41,317 nt of DNA from Janthinobacterium sp. GW458P. GTDB lineage: Bacteria > Pseudomonadota > Gammaproteobacteria > Burkholderiales > Burkholderiaceae_D. The notes beneath the pieces were generated by a model, which saw only the letters and a program-made list of their open reading frames with translations, was not told where the DNA came from and ran no database searches. The DNA is taken from NCBI RefSeq assembly GCF_002127585.1, contig NZ_NEGZ01000018.1, positions 1 through 41,317 on the forward strand, read 5' to 3'. Positions 16,406-24,808 of the stretch are shown here, piece after piece; position 1 is the stretch's first letter; each line of letters starts with the position of its first letter. Position numbers and translations under genes: made by a program.

Positions 16406-17719
16406 ATGCGCCCATTCCCCTTGATGAAGCGAGCCGCCATGCAACGATATTTCTCCCTCCCCGCCGCCCTGCTGGCGTTGGCCCTGAACACTTCCGCCGC
16501 CCAGGCGGCCGAACCTGCACCAGCCTCCGTCTCCACTTGGCTGGCCAGCTGGACAGCCAGCCCGCAAGCCGTGTGGGGCGACGGCTTCCTGTTCCCCAGC
16601 AACGTGCCCGCCGTGCTGCACGGACAAACCGTGCGCCAGGTGGCGCGCATCAGCGTGGGCGGGCCGCGCGTGCGCATCGTGCTGTCGAACGCGTATGGCA
16701 AGGTGCCGCTGCGCATCGGCGCGGCCACCGTGGCCCTGGCAGCTTCCGCTTCGGCCATCGAGGCGGGCAGCCTGCGCACGCTGACCTTTGCCGGCCAGCC
16801 CTCGGCCAGCATCGCGCCGGGCGCGCCGCTCGTCAGCGACCCCGTCGACCTGTCCGTGCCGGACCTGGCCCGGCTGACGGTGAGCGTGCACCTGCCGCAG
16901 CCCAGCCCGACTGCCACGTTTCACTGGGATGGGCGCGAGACGGCATGGATCGCGCCGCAGGACCAGACGCGGGCAGTGAGTATTGACGAGGCGCAAACGG
17001 GCGTGCAGACCACCACGGCGCGCATCTTGCTCAGCGCCATCGAGGTGGCCGCGGCGCCGGGGGCGCAAGCCGTGGCCATCCTCGGCGATTCGATCACCGA
17101 TGGCGCCAGCGCCAGCCTGGGGATGGATGCGCGCTGGCCCGATTTCCTGGCCGAACGCCTGGCGCCGCACGGCGTGGCCGTGATCAATGCGGGCATTTCC
17201 GGTGGACGGCTGTTGTCCGACGGCATGGGAGAGAACGCCCTGGCCCGCTTCGAGCGCGACGTGCTGGCGCAGCCAGGCGTGCGCACGGTGGTCGTCTTGT
17301 TGGGGATCAATGACATCAGCTGGCCCGGCACGGCGTTTGCGCCACAGGCACAAAGACCCACCCTGGAGGAATTAAGGGCAGGCTATGCGCAGCTGGTGGC
17401 CCAGGCGCGCAGCCGCGGCGTGCGCGTCATCGGCGCCACTGTGACGCCGTTCGCAGGCGCCCTGCCCGGCACGCCCCTGAGCAACTATTATCAAAAGGAA
17501 AAGGATGCCCTGCGCCAGCAACTGAACGCGTGGATACGCGGCAGCGGCCTGTTTGACGCCGTGCTCGACTTCGACGCCTGGGCGCGCGACCCGGCATACC
17601 CGCTGCGCCTGCTGCCCGCCTACGACTCGGGCGACCATCTGCACCCGGGCGACGCGGGCAACCGGGCGCTGGCCGAGGCGATCGACGTGCCCTTACTGTT
17701 GCCAGCGCGGCAGCCGTAA
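16406..17719 (+). CDS. Secreted SGNH/GDSL-family hydrolase
   Basis: 437 residues from ATG 16406; ATGs at 16424 and 16439 are equally possible and the last gives the most compact signal peptide (MQRYFSLPAALLALALNTSAAQAA). The first 210 residues form a beta-rich accessory region. The SGNH hydrolase domain then begins with AILGDSITDG (catalytic Ser229), continues with NAGISGG (block II) and LLGINDI (block III), and ends with DHLHPGDAGN (catalytic Asp and His). These enzymes hydrolyse esters of lipids or polysaccharide acetates; the substrate cannot be assigned. It is divergent from a LysR regulator that probably controls it. Confidence 0.92.
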   Translation: MRPFPLMKRAAMQRYFSLPAALLALALNTSAAQAAEPAPASVSTWLASWTASPQAVWGDGFLFPSNVPAVLHGQTVRQVARISVGGPRVRIVLSNAYGKVPLRIGAATVALAASASAIEAGSLRTLTFAGQPSASIAPGAPLVSDPVDLSVPDLARLTVSVHLPQPSPTATFHWDGRETAWIAPQDQTRAVSIDEAQTGVQTTTARILLSAIEVAAAPGAQAVAILGDSITDGASASLGMDARWPDFLAERLAPHGVAVINAGISGGRLLSDGMGENALARFERDVLAQPGVRTVVVLLGINDISWPGTAFAPQAQRPTLEELRAGYAQLVAQARSRGVRVIGATVTPFAGALPGTPLSNYYQKEKDALRQQLNAWIRGSGLFDAVLDFDAWARDPAYPLRLLPAYDSGDHLHPGDAGNRALAEAIDVPLLLPARQP

Positions 17720-17729
17720 CTGGCTTTAC

Positions 17730-17876
17730 AACGCCGAACAAAACCGTAGCGAGCGGAAGGAAGGCTCGGCGCCCCCGCTGGCTCGAGAAGCGCAACTGTA
17801 CGAAGGTACGGGGGCGCCGAGCCAGTGAGCATCGCAGGCCGCAAATTACGACGCGCAGTAGGTTTGGTTCGGCGTT
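17730..17876. repeat. 147-bp nested palindrome in a convergent gap
   Basis: The outer arms AACGCCGAACAAAACC (17730-17745) and GGTTTGGTTCGGCGTT (17861-17876) match at 15 of 16 positions. The inner arms GGCTCGGCGCCCCCG (17763-17777) and CGGGGGCGCCGAGCC (17809-17823) are perfect over 15 bp. An alternative pair, CTGGCTCG (17778-17785) with CGAGCCAG (17818-17825), competes with the inner stem. It occupies nearly the whole gap between the stops of the convergent SGNH-hydrolase and cysK genes. No sequence identity to the 14800-14930 element is evident, but position and nested layout are the same. It may be a mobile REP-like unit or a bidirectional transcript-end structure. Confidence 0.78.
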
Positions 17877-17877
17877 C

Positions 17878-18810
17878 CTAGTCGCCCAGGCCCGCGTACA
17901 AGGCCGTGCTCAGGTAGCGCTCGCCGAACGACGGGATGATGGTGACGATGGTCTTGCCCGCGTTTTCCGGACGGCGCGCCACCTGCAGGGCGGCCCACAG
18001 GGCGGCGCCCGACGAAATGCCGACCAGCAAGCCTTCGTCGCTGGCGGCCAGGCGCGCCGTGGCAAACGCGTCGTCATTCTTGACGCAGATGATTTCGTCG
18101 TAGATGGCCGTGTTGAGGATTTGCGGCACGAAACCGGCGCCGATGCCCTGGATCGGGTGCGGCCCTTTCGTGCCTTTCGACAACATCGGCGACGCTTCCG
18201 GCTCCACGGCGATCACTTGCAGGCCCGGCTTGCGTTCCTTCAGCACTTCGCCCACGCCCGTGATGGTGCCGCCCGTGCCCACGCCGGCGACGATGATGTC
18301 CACTTGCCCGTCCGTATCGCGCCAGATTTCCTCGGCCGTCGTGGCGCGGTGGATGGCGGGATTGGCGGGATTGTTGAATTGTTGCAACATCAAATAGCGC
18401 GGATCGGCCGCCACCAGTTCCTCGGCCTTGCGGATGGCGCCCAGCATGCCTTCGCTGCCGGGCGTGAGCACCAGCTCGGCGCCATAGGCGCGCAGCAGGA
18501 TGCGGCGTTCGCGGCTCATGGTGTCAGGCATGACGAGGGTGCAGCGATAGCCGCGCGCGGCACAGACCATGGCCAGCGCGATGCCCGTGTTGCCGCTGGT
18601 GGGCTCGACGATGACGGTGTCGGGATGGATCTTGCCCGCCGCTTCAGCGGCGACGATCATGGACAGGCCGATGCGGTCCTTGACGCTGTGCGCGGGATTG
18701 TAGAATTCGAGTTTGGCCAGGATGGTGGCCACACTGCCGGCGGCGATGCGGTTGATGCGCACCAGGGGAGTGTTGCCGATCAGTTCAGTGACGTCGTTGG
18801 CGATGTTCAT
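17878..18810 (-). CDS. cysK: Cysteine synthase A (O-acetylserine sulfhydrylase)
   Basis: 310 residues from ATG 18810, preceded by GGAGAG. It makes L-cysteine from O-acetylserine and sulfide, with PLP, in the cytoplasm. The PLP lysine is Lys44 in NPAHSVKDR. The substrate loop PTSGNTG is at 70-76, the phosphate-binding loop [13 protein letters not shown] near 175-187, and GISSGAA near 260. The NPAHSVKDR form and the length favour CysK over CysM. The frame remains open upstream to 18906, but nothing there is family-like. An exported FKBP gene lies 96 bp upstream on the same strand. Confidence 0.95.
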   Translation of the reverse strand: MNIANDVTELIGNTPLVRINRIAAGSVATILAKLEFYNPAHSVKDRIGLSMIVAAEAAGKIHPDTVIVEPTSGNTGIALAMVCAARGYRCTLVMPDTMSRERRILLRAYGAELVLTPGSEGMLGAIRKAEELVAADPRYLMLQQFNNPANPAIHRATTAEEIWRDTDGQVDIIVAGVGTGGTITGVGEVLKERKPGLQVIAVEPEASPMLSKGTKGPHPIQGIGAGFVPQILNTAIYDEIICVKNDDAFATARLAASDEGLLVGISSGAALWAALQVARRPENAGKTIVTIIPSFGERYLSTALYAGLGD

Positions 18811-18906
18811 GGAAGGACTCTCCGCTATTTCAAGAAACCCCAGTCTACCGCGTTTCAGCACGCCGATGGCGACGGCGCAAGCATGCGCCGCCGCCAAACT
18901 GAACAA

Positions 18907-19371
18907 TTACTTCACGTCCAGCAATTCCACGTCGAAGATCAGTGCCGAGTTCGGCGGAATGTCGCCATTGCCGGCGCCGCGCGGACCATAGGCCAGTTCG
19001 CCTGGAATGATCAGGGTGCGCTTGCCGCCCACTTTCATGCCGGCCACGCCCTGGTCCCAGCCCTTGATGACCATGCCCTTGCCCAGCGGGAAGTCGAACG
19101 GGCCGCGGCCCACGGAGCTGTCGAATTTCTTGCCGCGCGAATCTTTCGCCAGCGGACGGTACAGCCAGCCCGTGTAGTGCACGACCACGGTATTGCCGGC
19201 GGACGCTTCCTTGCCCGTGCCGACCTTGTTGTCGATCAAGATCAATTTATCGGCCGCAGGGCCGGGGCTCAGCGAGACGGCCGAGGCGGGAACAGGCGCT
19301 GGCGCCTGTGCCTGCGCCAGCGACGCGGCGACGGAGCAGATCAGGGCAAACAAAACGGAGCTACGCGTCAT
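18907..19371 (-). CDS. Exported FKBP-type peptidyl-prolyl isomerase
   Basis: 154 residues from ATG 19371. The signal peptide is MTRSSVLFALICSVAASLAQA, cleaved before QAPAP. The FKBP domain runs from about residue 45 to the end: VVVHYTGWLY, KKFDSSVGRGPFDFPLG, VIKGWDQGVAGMKVGGKRTLIIP and LAYGPRGAGNGDIPPNSALIFDVELL. All the usual active-site aromatic residues appear present. Predicted role: proline isomerisation and folding help in the periplasm. It is divergent from thpR; whether it is co-transcribed with cysK is unclear. A hairpin with no T-run (18868-18895) lies between them. Confidence 0.95.
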   Translation of the reverse strand: MTRSSVLFALICSVAASLAQAQAPAPVPASAVSLSPGPAADKLILIDNKVGTGKEASAGNTVVVHYTGWLYRPLAKDSRGKKFDSSVGRGPFDFPLGKGMVIKGWDQGVAGMKVGGKRTLIIPGELAYGPRGAGNGDIPPNSALIFDVELLDVK

Positions 19372-19466
19372 GATGTATTCTTTCAGTGAGTTTCGGTGAG
19401 ATCTCTGCCAATGCGAGTGGGCAGGGAACGCCAATAATAGCAAACCGCCGCAACGATAGGAAAAAC

Positions 19467-19985
19467 TTGTCGCCCGATATCCATAGCCCCCGCCTGTTTT
19501 ACGCACTGTGGCCCGACGCGGCCACGCGCGCGGCCTTCGCCGCCTGGCAGGCGTTGCTGGACGGCAAGCCCGTGCGCGCGGAAAAGCTGCACCTGACCCT
19601 GGCCTTCCTGGGCCAGCGCCCGGCCGGCGAGCTGCCCGCCCTGCTGGCTATCCTGGCACAATTGCCGGCGCGTCCCATGCCCTTGCTGTTCGACCACGCC
19701 AGCCACTTTAGCAAGCTGGCGCTGGCCTGGGCCGCCCTGGCGCAACCGTCGCCGGCCCTGCTGGACTTGCGCGCGGCCTGCATGCATGCGCTGGCGCAAC
19801 AGGGACTGGCGCCCCGCTTCGCGCACGACCGCTTTACGCCGCACGTGACCCTGGCGCGCCAGGCGCCGCCACCGGCGAGCGGGGATTTCGCCCCCATCGC
19901 CTGGCAGGCGGACGAACTGGTGCTGGTGGAATCGCTGAAAAGCAGCGGCGACTACCGCATCGTGGCGCGCCGCAAACTGGCTTAG
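19467..19985 (+). CDS. thpR: RNA 2',3'-cyclic phosphodiesterase (2'-5' RNA ligase family)
   Basis: About 172 residues from TTG 19467, preceded by AGGA at 5-bp spacing; the frame opens at a GTG at 19386, but the residues before the TTG look non-family. Two HxT motifs define the 2H phosphoesterase fold: HLTLAFLG (His42, Thr44) and FTPHVTLAR (His126, Thr128). ThpR opens 2',3'-cyclic phosphates and can ligate tRNA halves in vitro; its physiological role is not settled. Its stop overlaps the stop of the convergent tcdA gene by 4 bp. It diverges from the FKBP gene. Confidence 0.88.
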   Translation: MSPDIHSPRLFYALWPDAATRAAFAAWQALLDGKPVRAEKLHLTLAFLGQRPAGELPALLAILAQLPARPMPLLFDHASHFSKLALAWAALAQPSPALLDLRAACMHALAQQGLAPRFAHDRFTPHVTLARQAPPPASGDFAPIAWQADELVLVESLKSSGDYRIVARRKLA

Positions 19986-20830
19986 GCGGCGGCCGCCACT
20001 GGCTCGGCGGCCAGTTTGTCCTGGCGCAAGCTTTTCAGCGCATGGGCGGCCGCCACCATGCCGAAGCTGGCCGTCACCACCACGCTGGAGCCGAAGCCGG
20101 CGCAATTGAGGCCCGTCACGCCGGCGGACGTGCCATCAATGGCGCACGCTTCCGCACTCTCGGGCGTGCTCAACGGTTCCATGGAAAACACGGCGTCGAC
20201 ATTGAATTTGTTTTTGATGCCACGAGGAAAGCCATATTCGGTGCGCAACAGTTTGCGCACGCGCTTGAGCAGCGGTTCCTGCTCCGTCTTCGCCAGGTCG
20301 CGCACGGCGATCAAGGTCGGGTCCGTCTGCCCGCCCGCGCTGCCGATGGTCAGCATCGGCAGATTGCGCGCGCGGCAATACGCAATCACGGCCGCCTTGG
20401 CCTTGGCATTGTCGATGGCGTCGACCAGGTAATCGAAGTCGCGCCCGCCCAGCAATTGCTCCAGGTTATCGGGAGCAATGAAATCCTCGATCTGCGTGAC
20501 CTGGCACAAGGGGTTGATCAGTTCGATGCGTTCGGCCAGGGCCGTGATCTTGGCCTTGCCGATGGTGTCGCTCATGGCCTGGATCTGGCGGTTGATGTTC
20601 GATTCGGCAACATTATCGAGGTCGATCAGGGTCAGGCGGCCGACGGCGCTGCGCGCCAGCGCTTCGACGATCCAGGAACCGACGCCGCCCACGCCGATCA
20701 CGCACACGTGGGCGGCGCGGAAGCGTGCCAGCGCCGGGGCGCCGTACAGGCGGGCGATGCCGCCGAAACGGCGCTCAAAATCGATCTCGGTCAAGTCCAT
20801 GGAAATTAGTTCATTGGTGGAGGTATGCAT
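19982..20830 (-). CDS. tcdA: tRNA threonylcarbamoyladenosine dehydratase TcdA (CsdL)
   Basis: 282 residues. TcdA cyclises t6A37 of tRNAs to ct6A, using ATP. The E1-like fold is shown by FERRFGGIARLYG near residue 18, the nucleotide-binding IGVGGVGSWIVEALARS near 45-61, LTLIDLDNV (Asp that binds ATP), NINRQ and VDAIDNAKAKA. The C-terminal part has GFGSSVVVTASFG. ATG 20830 is used; ATG 20800 (MDLTEIDFERRF) is an alternative and neither has a strong ribosome site. It is divergent from the HHE-PdxH gene across 113 bp. Note that a Sua5-type gene for making the t6A precursor lies at 27231, in the same window. Confidence 0.95.
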   Translation of the reverse strand: MHTSTNELISMDLTEIDFERRFGGIARLYGAPALARFRAAHVCVIGVGGVGSWIVEALARSAVGRLTLIDLDNVAESNINRQIQAMSDTIGKAKITALAERIELINPLCQVTQIEDFIAPDNLEQLLGGRDFDYLVDAIDNAKAKAAVIAYCRARNLPMLTIGSAGGQTDPTLIAVRDLAKTEQEPLLKRVRKLLRTEYGFPRGIKNKFNVDAVFSMEPLSTPESAEACAIDGTSAGVTGLNCAGFGSSVVVTASFGMVAAAHALKSLRQDKLAAEPVAAAA

Positions 20831-20943
20831 GCCGCCATTTTAACGGACACTGCGCTGGCGGATATTCTAAAATAGCCGGATTGACACAGCGACAAGGCCT
20901 GACTGTCGCCGCGCCCCCACACCGTCCACCACGAGAACTCGCC

Positions 20944-22152
20944 ATGACCACTCCCCTGTTCGACTCCGTTCCCGGCTTTGACCAGCCTATCGCCGTCCTC
21001 AAGCATTGCCACGACAAGATCCGCAAGCAGCTGGGCACGCTGCAAAACCTGCTGGCCCACCTGGCGCAGCACGGCAACACGGCGGACGCGCAACAGGCGG
21101 CCAAGGCGGTGTTGCAATATTTCAATAAAGCCGCCCATCTGCACCATGACGATGAAGAACAAGACCTGATGCCCATGCTGCAAGCGACCGCCACGGGCGA
21201 GGATGCGGCCCTGCTGGTCACGCTGGTGCCCGAGATCCTGGCCGACCACCAGCGCATGGACCAGGCCTGGCTGACCCTGCGCCCGGAACTGGACGCCATC
21301 GCGGCCGGCACGGGCGTGCAGCTGTCGGCGCATGGCGTGCGCGACTACGTGGCCGCCTACCAGGCCCACATGGCCAAGGAAGAAGGCCAGCTGGCGCCCA
21401 TGGCCAAGCGCCTGTTCAGCGCGCAGCAGATGGAACAGCTGGGCACGGCCATGCAGCGCCGCCGCGGCATCGCGCCGGACGCGTCCGAAGCGCCTGAAGT
21501 GCCGGACGCAGCCGCCTTGCTGGCCGCCATGCGCACCGATTACGTCCAGTCCAGCCTGAGCGAGACGGATGTGCTGGCCGATCCCGTGGCCCAGTTCCAG
21601 AAATGGTTTGCCGAAGCCGTCCGCGCCCAGGTGATGGAGCCGAACGCCATGGACTTGTCCACCGTCAGCCCCGACGGCAAGCCCAGCTCGCGCATCGTGC
21701 TGATCAAGCAATTCGACGAGCGCGGCTTTACCTGGTACACGAATTACCACAGCGACAAGGGCCAGCAGCTCGAACACAACCCGCACGCGGCCCTGCTGTT
21801 CTTCTGGCGCGAGCTGGAGCGGCAAGTGCGCATCGAAGGCACGGTGGTGAAAACCACGGCGGCCGAGAGCGACGAGTATTTCAATGTGCGCCCCCTGCAA
21901 AGCCGGCTGTCCGCTATTGCTTCACAGCAAAGCGCTCCCATCGCCAGCCGCGCCGCGCTGGAAAGCCATTACGAAGCCGTGGCCGCCGCCGTCGGCGACG
22001 CACAGCCGCCGCGCCCGGCACACTGGGGCGGCTACCGTTTGCAACCGGAACGCATCGAATTCTGGCAGGGACGCCGTTCGCGCTTCCATGACCGCATCGT
22101 ATATACGCGCGGTGCTGACGGGCAATGGAGCATGCAACGTTTGCAACCGTAA
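20944..22152 (+). CDS. pdxH: Hemerythrin-like (HHE) domain fused to pyridoxamine 5'-phosphate oxidase
   Basis: 402 residues from ATG 20944. Residues 1-180 are a four-helix HHE domain with metal-type ligands in order: KHCHDK (His21, His23), HLHHDDEEQ (65-73), LADHQRMD and YQAHMAKEEG. From about 190 to the end the sequence is a full PdxH: MRTDYVQSSL, DPVAQFQKWFAEA, PSSRIVLIKQFDERGFTWYTNYHSDKG-type FMN loop, LFFWRELERQVRIEG, FNVRPLQSRLSAIASQQS, WGGYRLQPERIEFWQG and the C-terminal RLQP. PdxH oxidises PNP and PMP to pyridoxal 5'-phosphate with O2 and FMN. PdxH alone is usually about 215 residues; the extra domain is unusual. An internal ATG before RTDYVQ has no ribosome site, so the reading is one fused protein. 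Confidence 0.9.
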   Translation: MTTPLFDSVPGFDQPIAVLKHCHDKIRKQLGTLQNLLAHLAQHGNTADAQQAAKAVLQYFNKAAHLHHDDEEQDLMPMLQATATGEDAALLVTLVPEILADHQRMDQAWLTLRPELDAIAAGTGVQLSAHGVRDYVAAYQAHMAKEEGQLAPMAKRLFSAQQMEQLGTAMQRRRGIAPDASEAPEVPDAAALLAAMRTDYVQSSLSETDVLADPVAQFQKWFAEAVRAQVMEPNAMDLSTVSPDGKPSSRIVLIKQFDERGFTWYTNYHSDKGQQLEHNPHAALLFFWRELERQVRIEGTVVKTTAAESDEYFNVRPLQSRLSAIASQQSAPIASRAALESHYEAVAAAVGDAQPPRPAHWGGYRLQPERIEFWQGRRSRFHDRIVYTRGADGQWSMQRLQP

Positions 22153-22279
22153 GCAGGACAGTCAAGGCGGCGCAAAGCAAGCTGTGCAATATAGGTGTAG
22201 GCTATGAGGGTAGAAGTTACTAAATGACATTGTTTCTCAATTTGCGGCCGCAGCCGGGGCCGCTTCATTGGAGGCCATT

Positions 22280-23515
22280 TTGTTTGTACAAAACCAACTC
22301 AAGTCCTGGATCGCCGGCATCCGCAGCAAGACCGCCTTGCCGCTGCGCATAGAATTATGGAATGGCCAGCACGTCGACCTGTCCAGCGAAGCGCCCAGGG
22401 TCACCATCCGCCTGCCGACCGTCGCCTCGGCCCGCTATCTGCTGAACCCCTCGCTGGCCAACCTGGGCTCGGCTTATGTGGAAGGCAATATCGAGGTCAA
22501 GGGCACGGCGATGGACATGATTTCCATCTGCAATGCGCTGGCCCGCAACACCTTGAAACCGGAAGGCAAGCTGGCCCGCATCGTGCGCAGCTTTACGCAC
22601 GACAAGAGCAAGGATGCCGAGGCCATCCGCTACCACTACGACGTGTCGAATGCCTTCTACGAGCAATTCCTCGACCCCGCCCTCGTGTATTCCTGCGCCT
22701 ACTTTGAGCACGGCGATGAAACCCTGGCGCAGGCGCAGGTCAAGAAGATCGACCATATCCTGAAGAAAATCCGGCTGCAGCCAGGGCAAACCCTGCTCGA
22801 CATCGGCTGCGGCTGGGGCGCGCTCGTCATGCGTGCCGCACAGCAATATGGCGCCCGCTGCGTGGGCGTGACCCTGTCGGAAAACCAGTATGCGCTGGCG
22901 CGCGAGCGCGTGGCGGCGGCCGGACTGGCCCACCTGATCGACATCCGCCTGCAGGACTACCGCGACGTGACGGGCCAGTTCGACCGCATCACCAGCGTGG
23001 GCATGTTCGAGCACGTGGGCTTGAAGCATTTGCCCGAGTATTTCGGCATCATCAACAAGCTGCTGGCGCCGGACGGGCTGGCGATGAACCACGGCATCAC
23101 CTCGACCGACCCCGAGAATGGCGAAACGCCGTACGGGGGCGGCGAATTCATCGAAAAATATGTATTTCCGCACGGCGAACTGGCGCATATCGGCAATGTG
23201 CTGAAAACCATGCAGCAAGGCGGGCTGGAGGTGCTGGACGTGGAAAACCTGCGCCGCCACTATGCGCGCACCTGCGCCCTGTGGACGGAGAATTTCGAAA
23301 CCCATGCCGAGCAGATCCGCCCGCTGGCGGGCGAGCGGCGCTTCCGCATCTGGCATGTCTACCTGGCAGGCTGCGCCTATGCCTTCGAGCAGGACTTGAT
23401 CAGCCTGTACCAGATCGTCTGCGTGAAGGCCGGACGGCGCTCCTCGGCCTTGCCGTGGTCGCGCAACTACATGTATGAGCCGGCCGTGAAGCCGGCGCCC
23501 GTGCTGACGGCGTGA
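22280..23515 (+). CDS. cfa: Cyclopropane-fatty-acyl-phospholipid synthase
   Basis: 411 residues from TTG 22280, chosen because GGAGG (22270-22274) stands 5 bp before it. The enzyme methylenates unsaturated acyl chains of membrane phospholipids with S-adenosylmethionine, usually on entry to stationary phase or under acid stress. Motifs are RYHYDVSNAFYEQFLDP, YSCAYF, the SAM loop LLDIGCGWGALVMRAA, GVTLSENQYALAR, SVGMFEHVGLKH and FIEKYVFPHGEL. The N-terminal 120 residues form the usual lipid-binding cap. The 127-bp upstream gap includes a GC-rich hairpin-like stretch (GCGGCC...GGCCGC near 22240). A terminator follows at 23527. Non-ATG start is notable. Confidence 0.95.
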   Translation: MFVQNQLKSWIAGIRSKTALPLRIELWNGQHVDLSSEAPRVTIRLPTVASARYLLNPSLANLGSAYVEGNIEVKGTAMDMISICNALARNTLKPEGKLARIVRSFTHDKSKDAEAIRYHYDVSNAFYEQFLDPALVYSCAYFEHGDETLAQAQVKKIDHILKKIRLQPGQTLLDIGCGWGALVMRAAQQYGARCVGVTLSENQYALARERVAAAGLAHLIDIRLQDYRDVTGQFDRITSVGMFEHVGLKHLPEYFGIINKLLAPDGLAMNHGITSTDPENGETPYGGGEFIEKYVFPHGELAHIGNVLKTMQQGGLEVLDVENLRRHYARTCALWTENFETHAEQIRPLAGERRFRIWHVYLAGCAYAFEQDLISLYQIVCVKAGRRSSALPWSRNYMYEPAVKPAPVLTA

Positions 23516-23526
23516 ACGGCGGAACG

Positions 23527-23555
23527 CGCCCGGCATGGCGCCGGGCGTTTCATTT
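23527..23555. terminator. Intrinsic terminator after cfa
   Basis: Stem CGCCCGGC (23527-23534), loop ATGGC, stem GCCGGGCG (23540-23547), then TTTCATTT. It sits 11 bp after the cfa stop, and its tail overlaps the last codons of the convergent msrA gene. Confidence 0.7.
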
Positions 23556-24083
23556 CAGGCGGCTCGCATACATGGCGCGGAACTTTTCCACCTTGGGCGC
23601 CACCACGAAGGCGCAATAGCCCTGCAGCGGATGCTGCTCGAAATAATTCTGGTGGTAAGCCTCGGCCGGATAATAAGGCTGGGCCGGCGCCAGTTCCGTG
23701 ACGATGGGCGCATCCCACACGCCGGCCATCTCGGCCAGCACCTTGCGCGCCACTTTTTCCTGCTCGGCCGACTGGTAATAGATGACGGAGCGGTATTGCG
23801 TGCCGACATCGTTGCCTTGCCGGTTCAAGGTGGTGGGGTCGTGCAGCGTAAAGAAGATTTCCAGCAAATCATGGTAGCTGATGATGGCGGGATCGAATTC
23901 CAGGCGCACCACTTCGGCATGCCCCGTCGCGCCCGTGCAAATCTGTTCATACGCGGGATGGGGCACGCTGCCGCCCGTGTAGCCGGACTCGACGCGCATC
24001 ACGCCGCGCGCCTCCGCGTACACGGCGGCCAGGCACCAAAAACAGCCGCCGCCGAATACCGCCACTTCCGTCTGTCCATTCAT
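23550..24083 (-). CDS. msrA: Peptide methionine-S-sulfoxide reductase MsrA
   Basis: 177 residues from ATG 24083, with GGAGG about 6 bp upstream. It reduces the S-epimer of methionine sulfoxide in proteins. The active site GGGCFWC places the catalytic Cys14 in the first 20 residues. Further motifs are VESGYTGG, HAEVVRLEFDP, DPTTLNRQGNDVGTQYRS and AEAYHQNYF. One further cysteine late in the chain (in QGYCAFVV) may act as the resolving residue. It is convergent with cfa and divergent from a flavin reductase gene across 176 bp. Cytoplasmic; no signal peptide. Confidence 0.96.
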   Translation of the reverse strand: MNGQTEVAVFGGGCFWCLAAVYAEARGVMRVESGYTGGSVPHPAYEQICTGATGHAEVVRLEFDPAIISYHDLLEIFFTLHDPTTLNRQGNDVGTQYRSVIYYQSAEQEKVARKVLAEMAGVWDAPIVTELAPAQPYYPAEAYHQNYFEQHPLQGYCAFVVAPKVEKFRAMYASRLK

Positions 24084-24259
24084 GATGCCCTCCTGCAACG
24101 CTACTGCGACTTATCATTTCACCACTGTAACGCAAAGCGCCACGGTCTGCAGCGCCGTCCGCAACGGCGCGTGGCGCACCGCACATAAGGCCACGCCGGC
24201 CAGGATTGCGCTGGGATGGCCGATTTTTGGCATAATGGCAGCAAATAGACAGGTCTCCC

Positions 24260-24766
24260 ATGAACACACGCTCTCCCCGCGCGCCAGCGCAAGAATTCGA
24301 TACGAAACATTTCCGTCAGGCCTTGTCGCAGTTTGCCACCGGCGTGACGGTGATTACCACGCGCCTGGCCGATGGCAGTTTCCGCGGCCTCACGGCCAGT
24401 TCCTTCAATTCCGTCTCGCTGTCGCCGCCGCTGGTGCTGTGGAGCCTGGGCACGGTGGCCAACAGCATGCCCATCTTCAGCGGCAACTCGCATTACGTCA
24501 TCAATGTGCTGGGCGCCGACCAGGCGGAGCTGGCGACGCGCTTTTCACGCCGCACGCCGAATCCCTTCGACGACGTCGAGTACGAACTGTCGCGCACGGG
24601 CCAGCCCATCCTGAAAGGCGTGTCGGCCTGGTTCGAATGCCATAACCGCAGCCGCTACCCGGAAGGCGACCACGTCATTTTCGTCGGTGAAGTGGAACAA
24701 TGCGCGTTTGCATCGCAAGCGCCCTTGATCTTCCACAATGGTCAGTTCAATATACCGCCGGCCTGA
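24260..24766 (+). CDS. Flavin reductase-like FMN-binding protein
   Basis: 168 residues of the flavin-reductase-like domain (HpaC/NtaB/RutF type). Motifs are FRQALSQFATGVTVITT near 18-34, GLTASSFNSVSLSPPLVLWSL (the FMN-binding region, about 43-63) and HVIFVGEVEQCAF near 135. Such proteins supply reduced FMN or FAD to a partner monooxygenase; none is adjacent, so the partner is unknown. The gene is monocistronic and ends at a strong bidirectional terminator (24778-24806). No other odd feature. Confidence 0.92.
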   Translation: MNTRSPRAPAQEFDTKHFRQALSQFATGVTVITTRLADGSFRGLTASSFNSVSLSPPLVLWSLGTVANSMPIFSGNSHYVINVLGADQAELATRFSRRTPNPFDDVEYELSRTGQPILKGVSAWFECHNRSRYPEGDHVIFVGEVEQCAFASQAPLIFHNGQFNIPPA

Positions 24767-24777
24767 GTTACTGGACG

Positions 24778-24806
24778 AAAAAAAATCCGCCGAGGCGGAT
24801 TTTTTG
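24778..24806. terminator. Bidirectional intrinsic terminator
   Basis: A-rich tract plus ATCCGCC, a tiny GA loop, GGCGGAT and a T-run form a symmetrical stem flanked by A's and T's. It lies between the stops of the convergent flavin reductase and ompW genes and should work on both strands. Confidence 0.9.
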
Positions 24807-24808
24807 TT

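Noticed and set aside
18868..18895. Hairpin GGCGACGGCGCA-AGCA-TGCGCCGCCGCC between the FKBP gene and cysK
   Set aside because: Strong stem (11 of 12) but no T-run on either strand, so I do not call it a terminator; it may be a GC-rich chance repeat.
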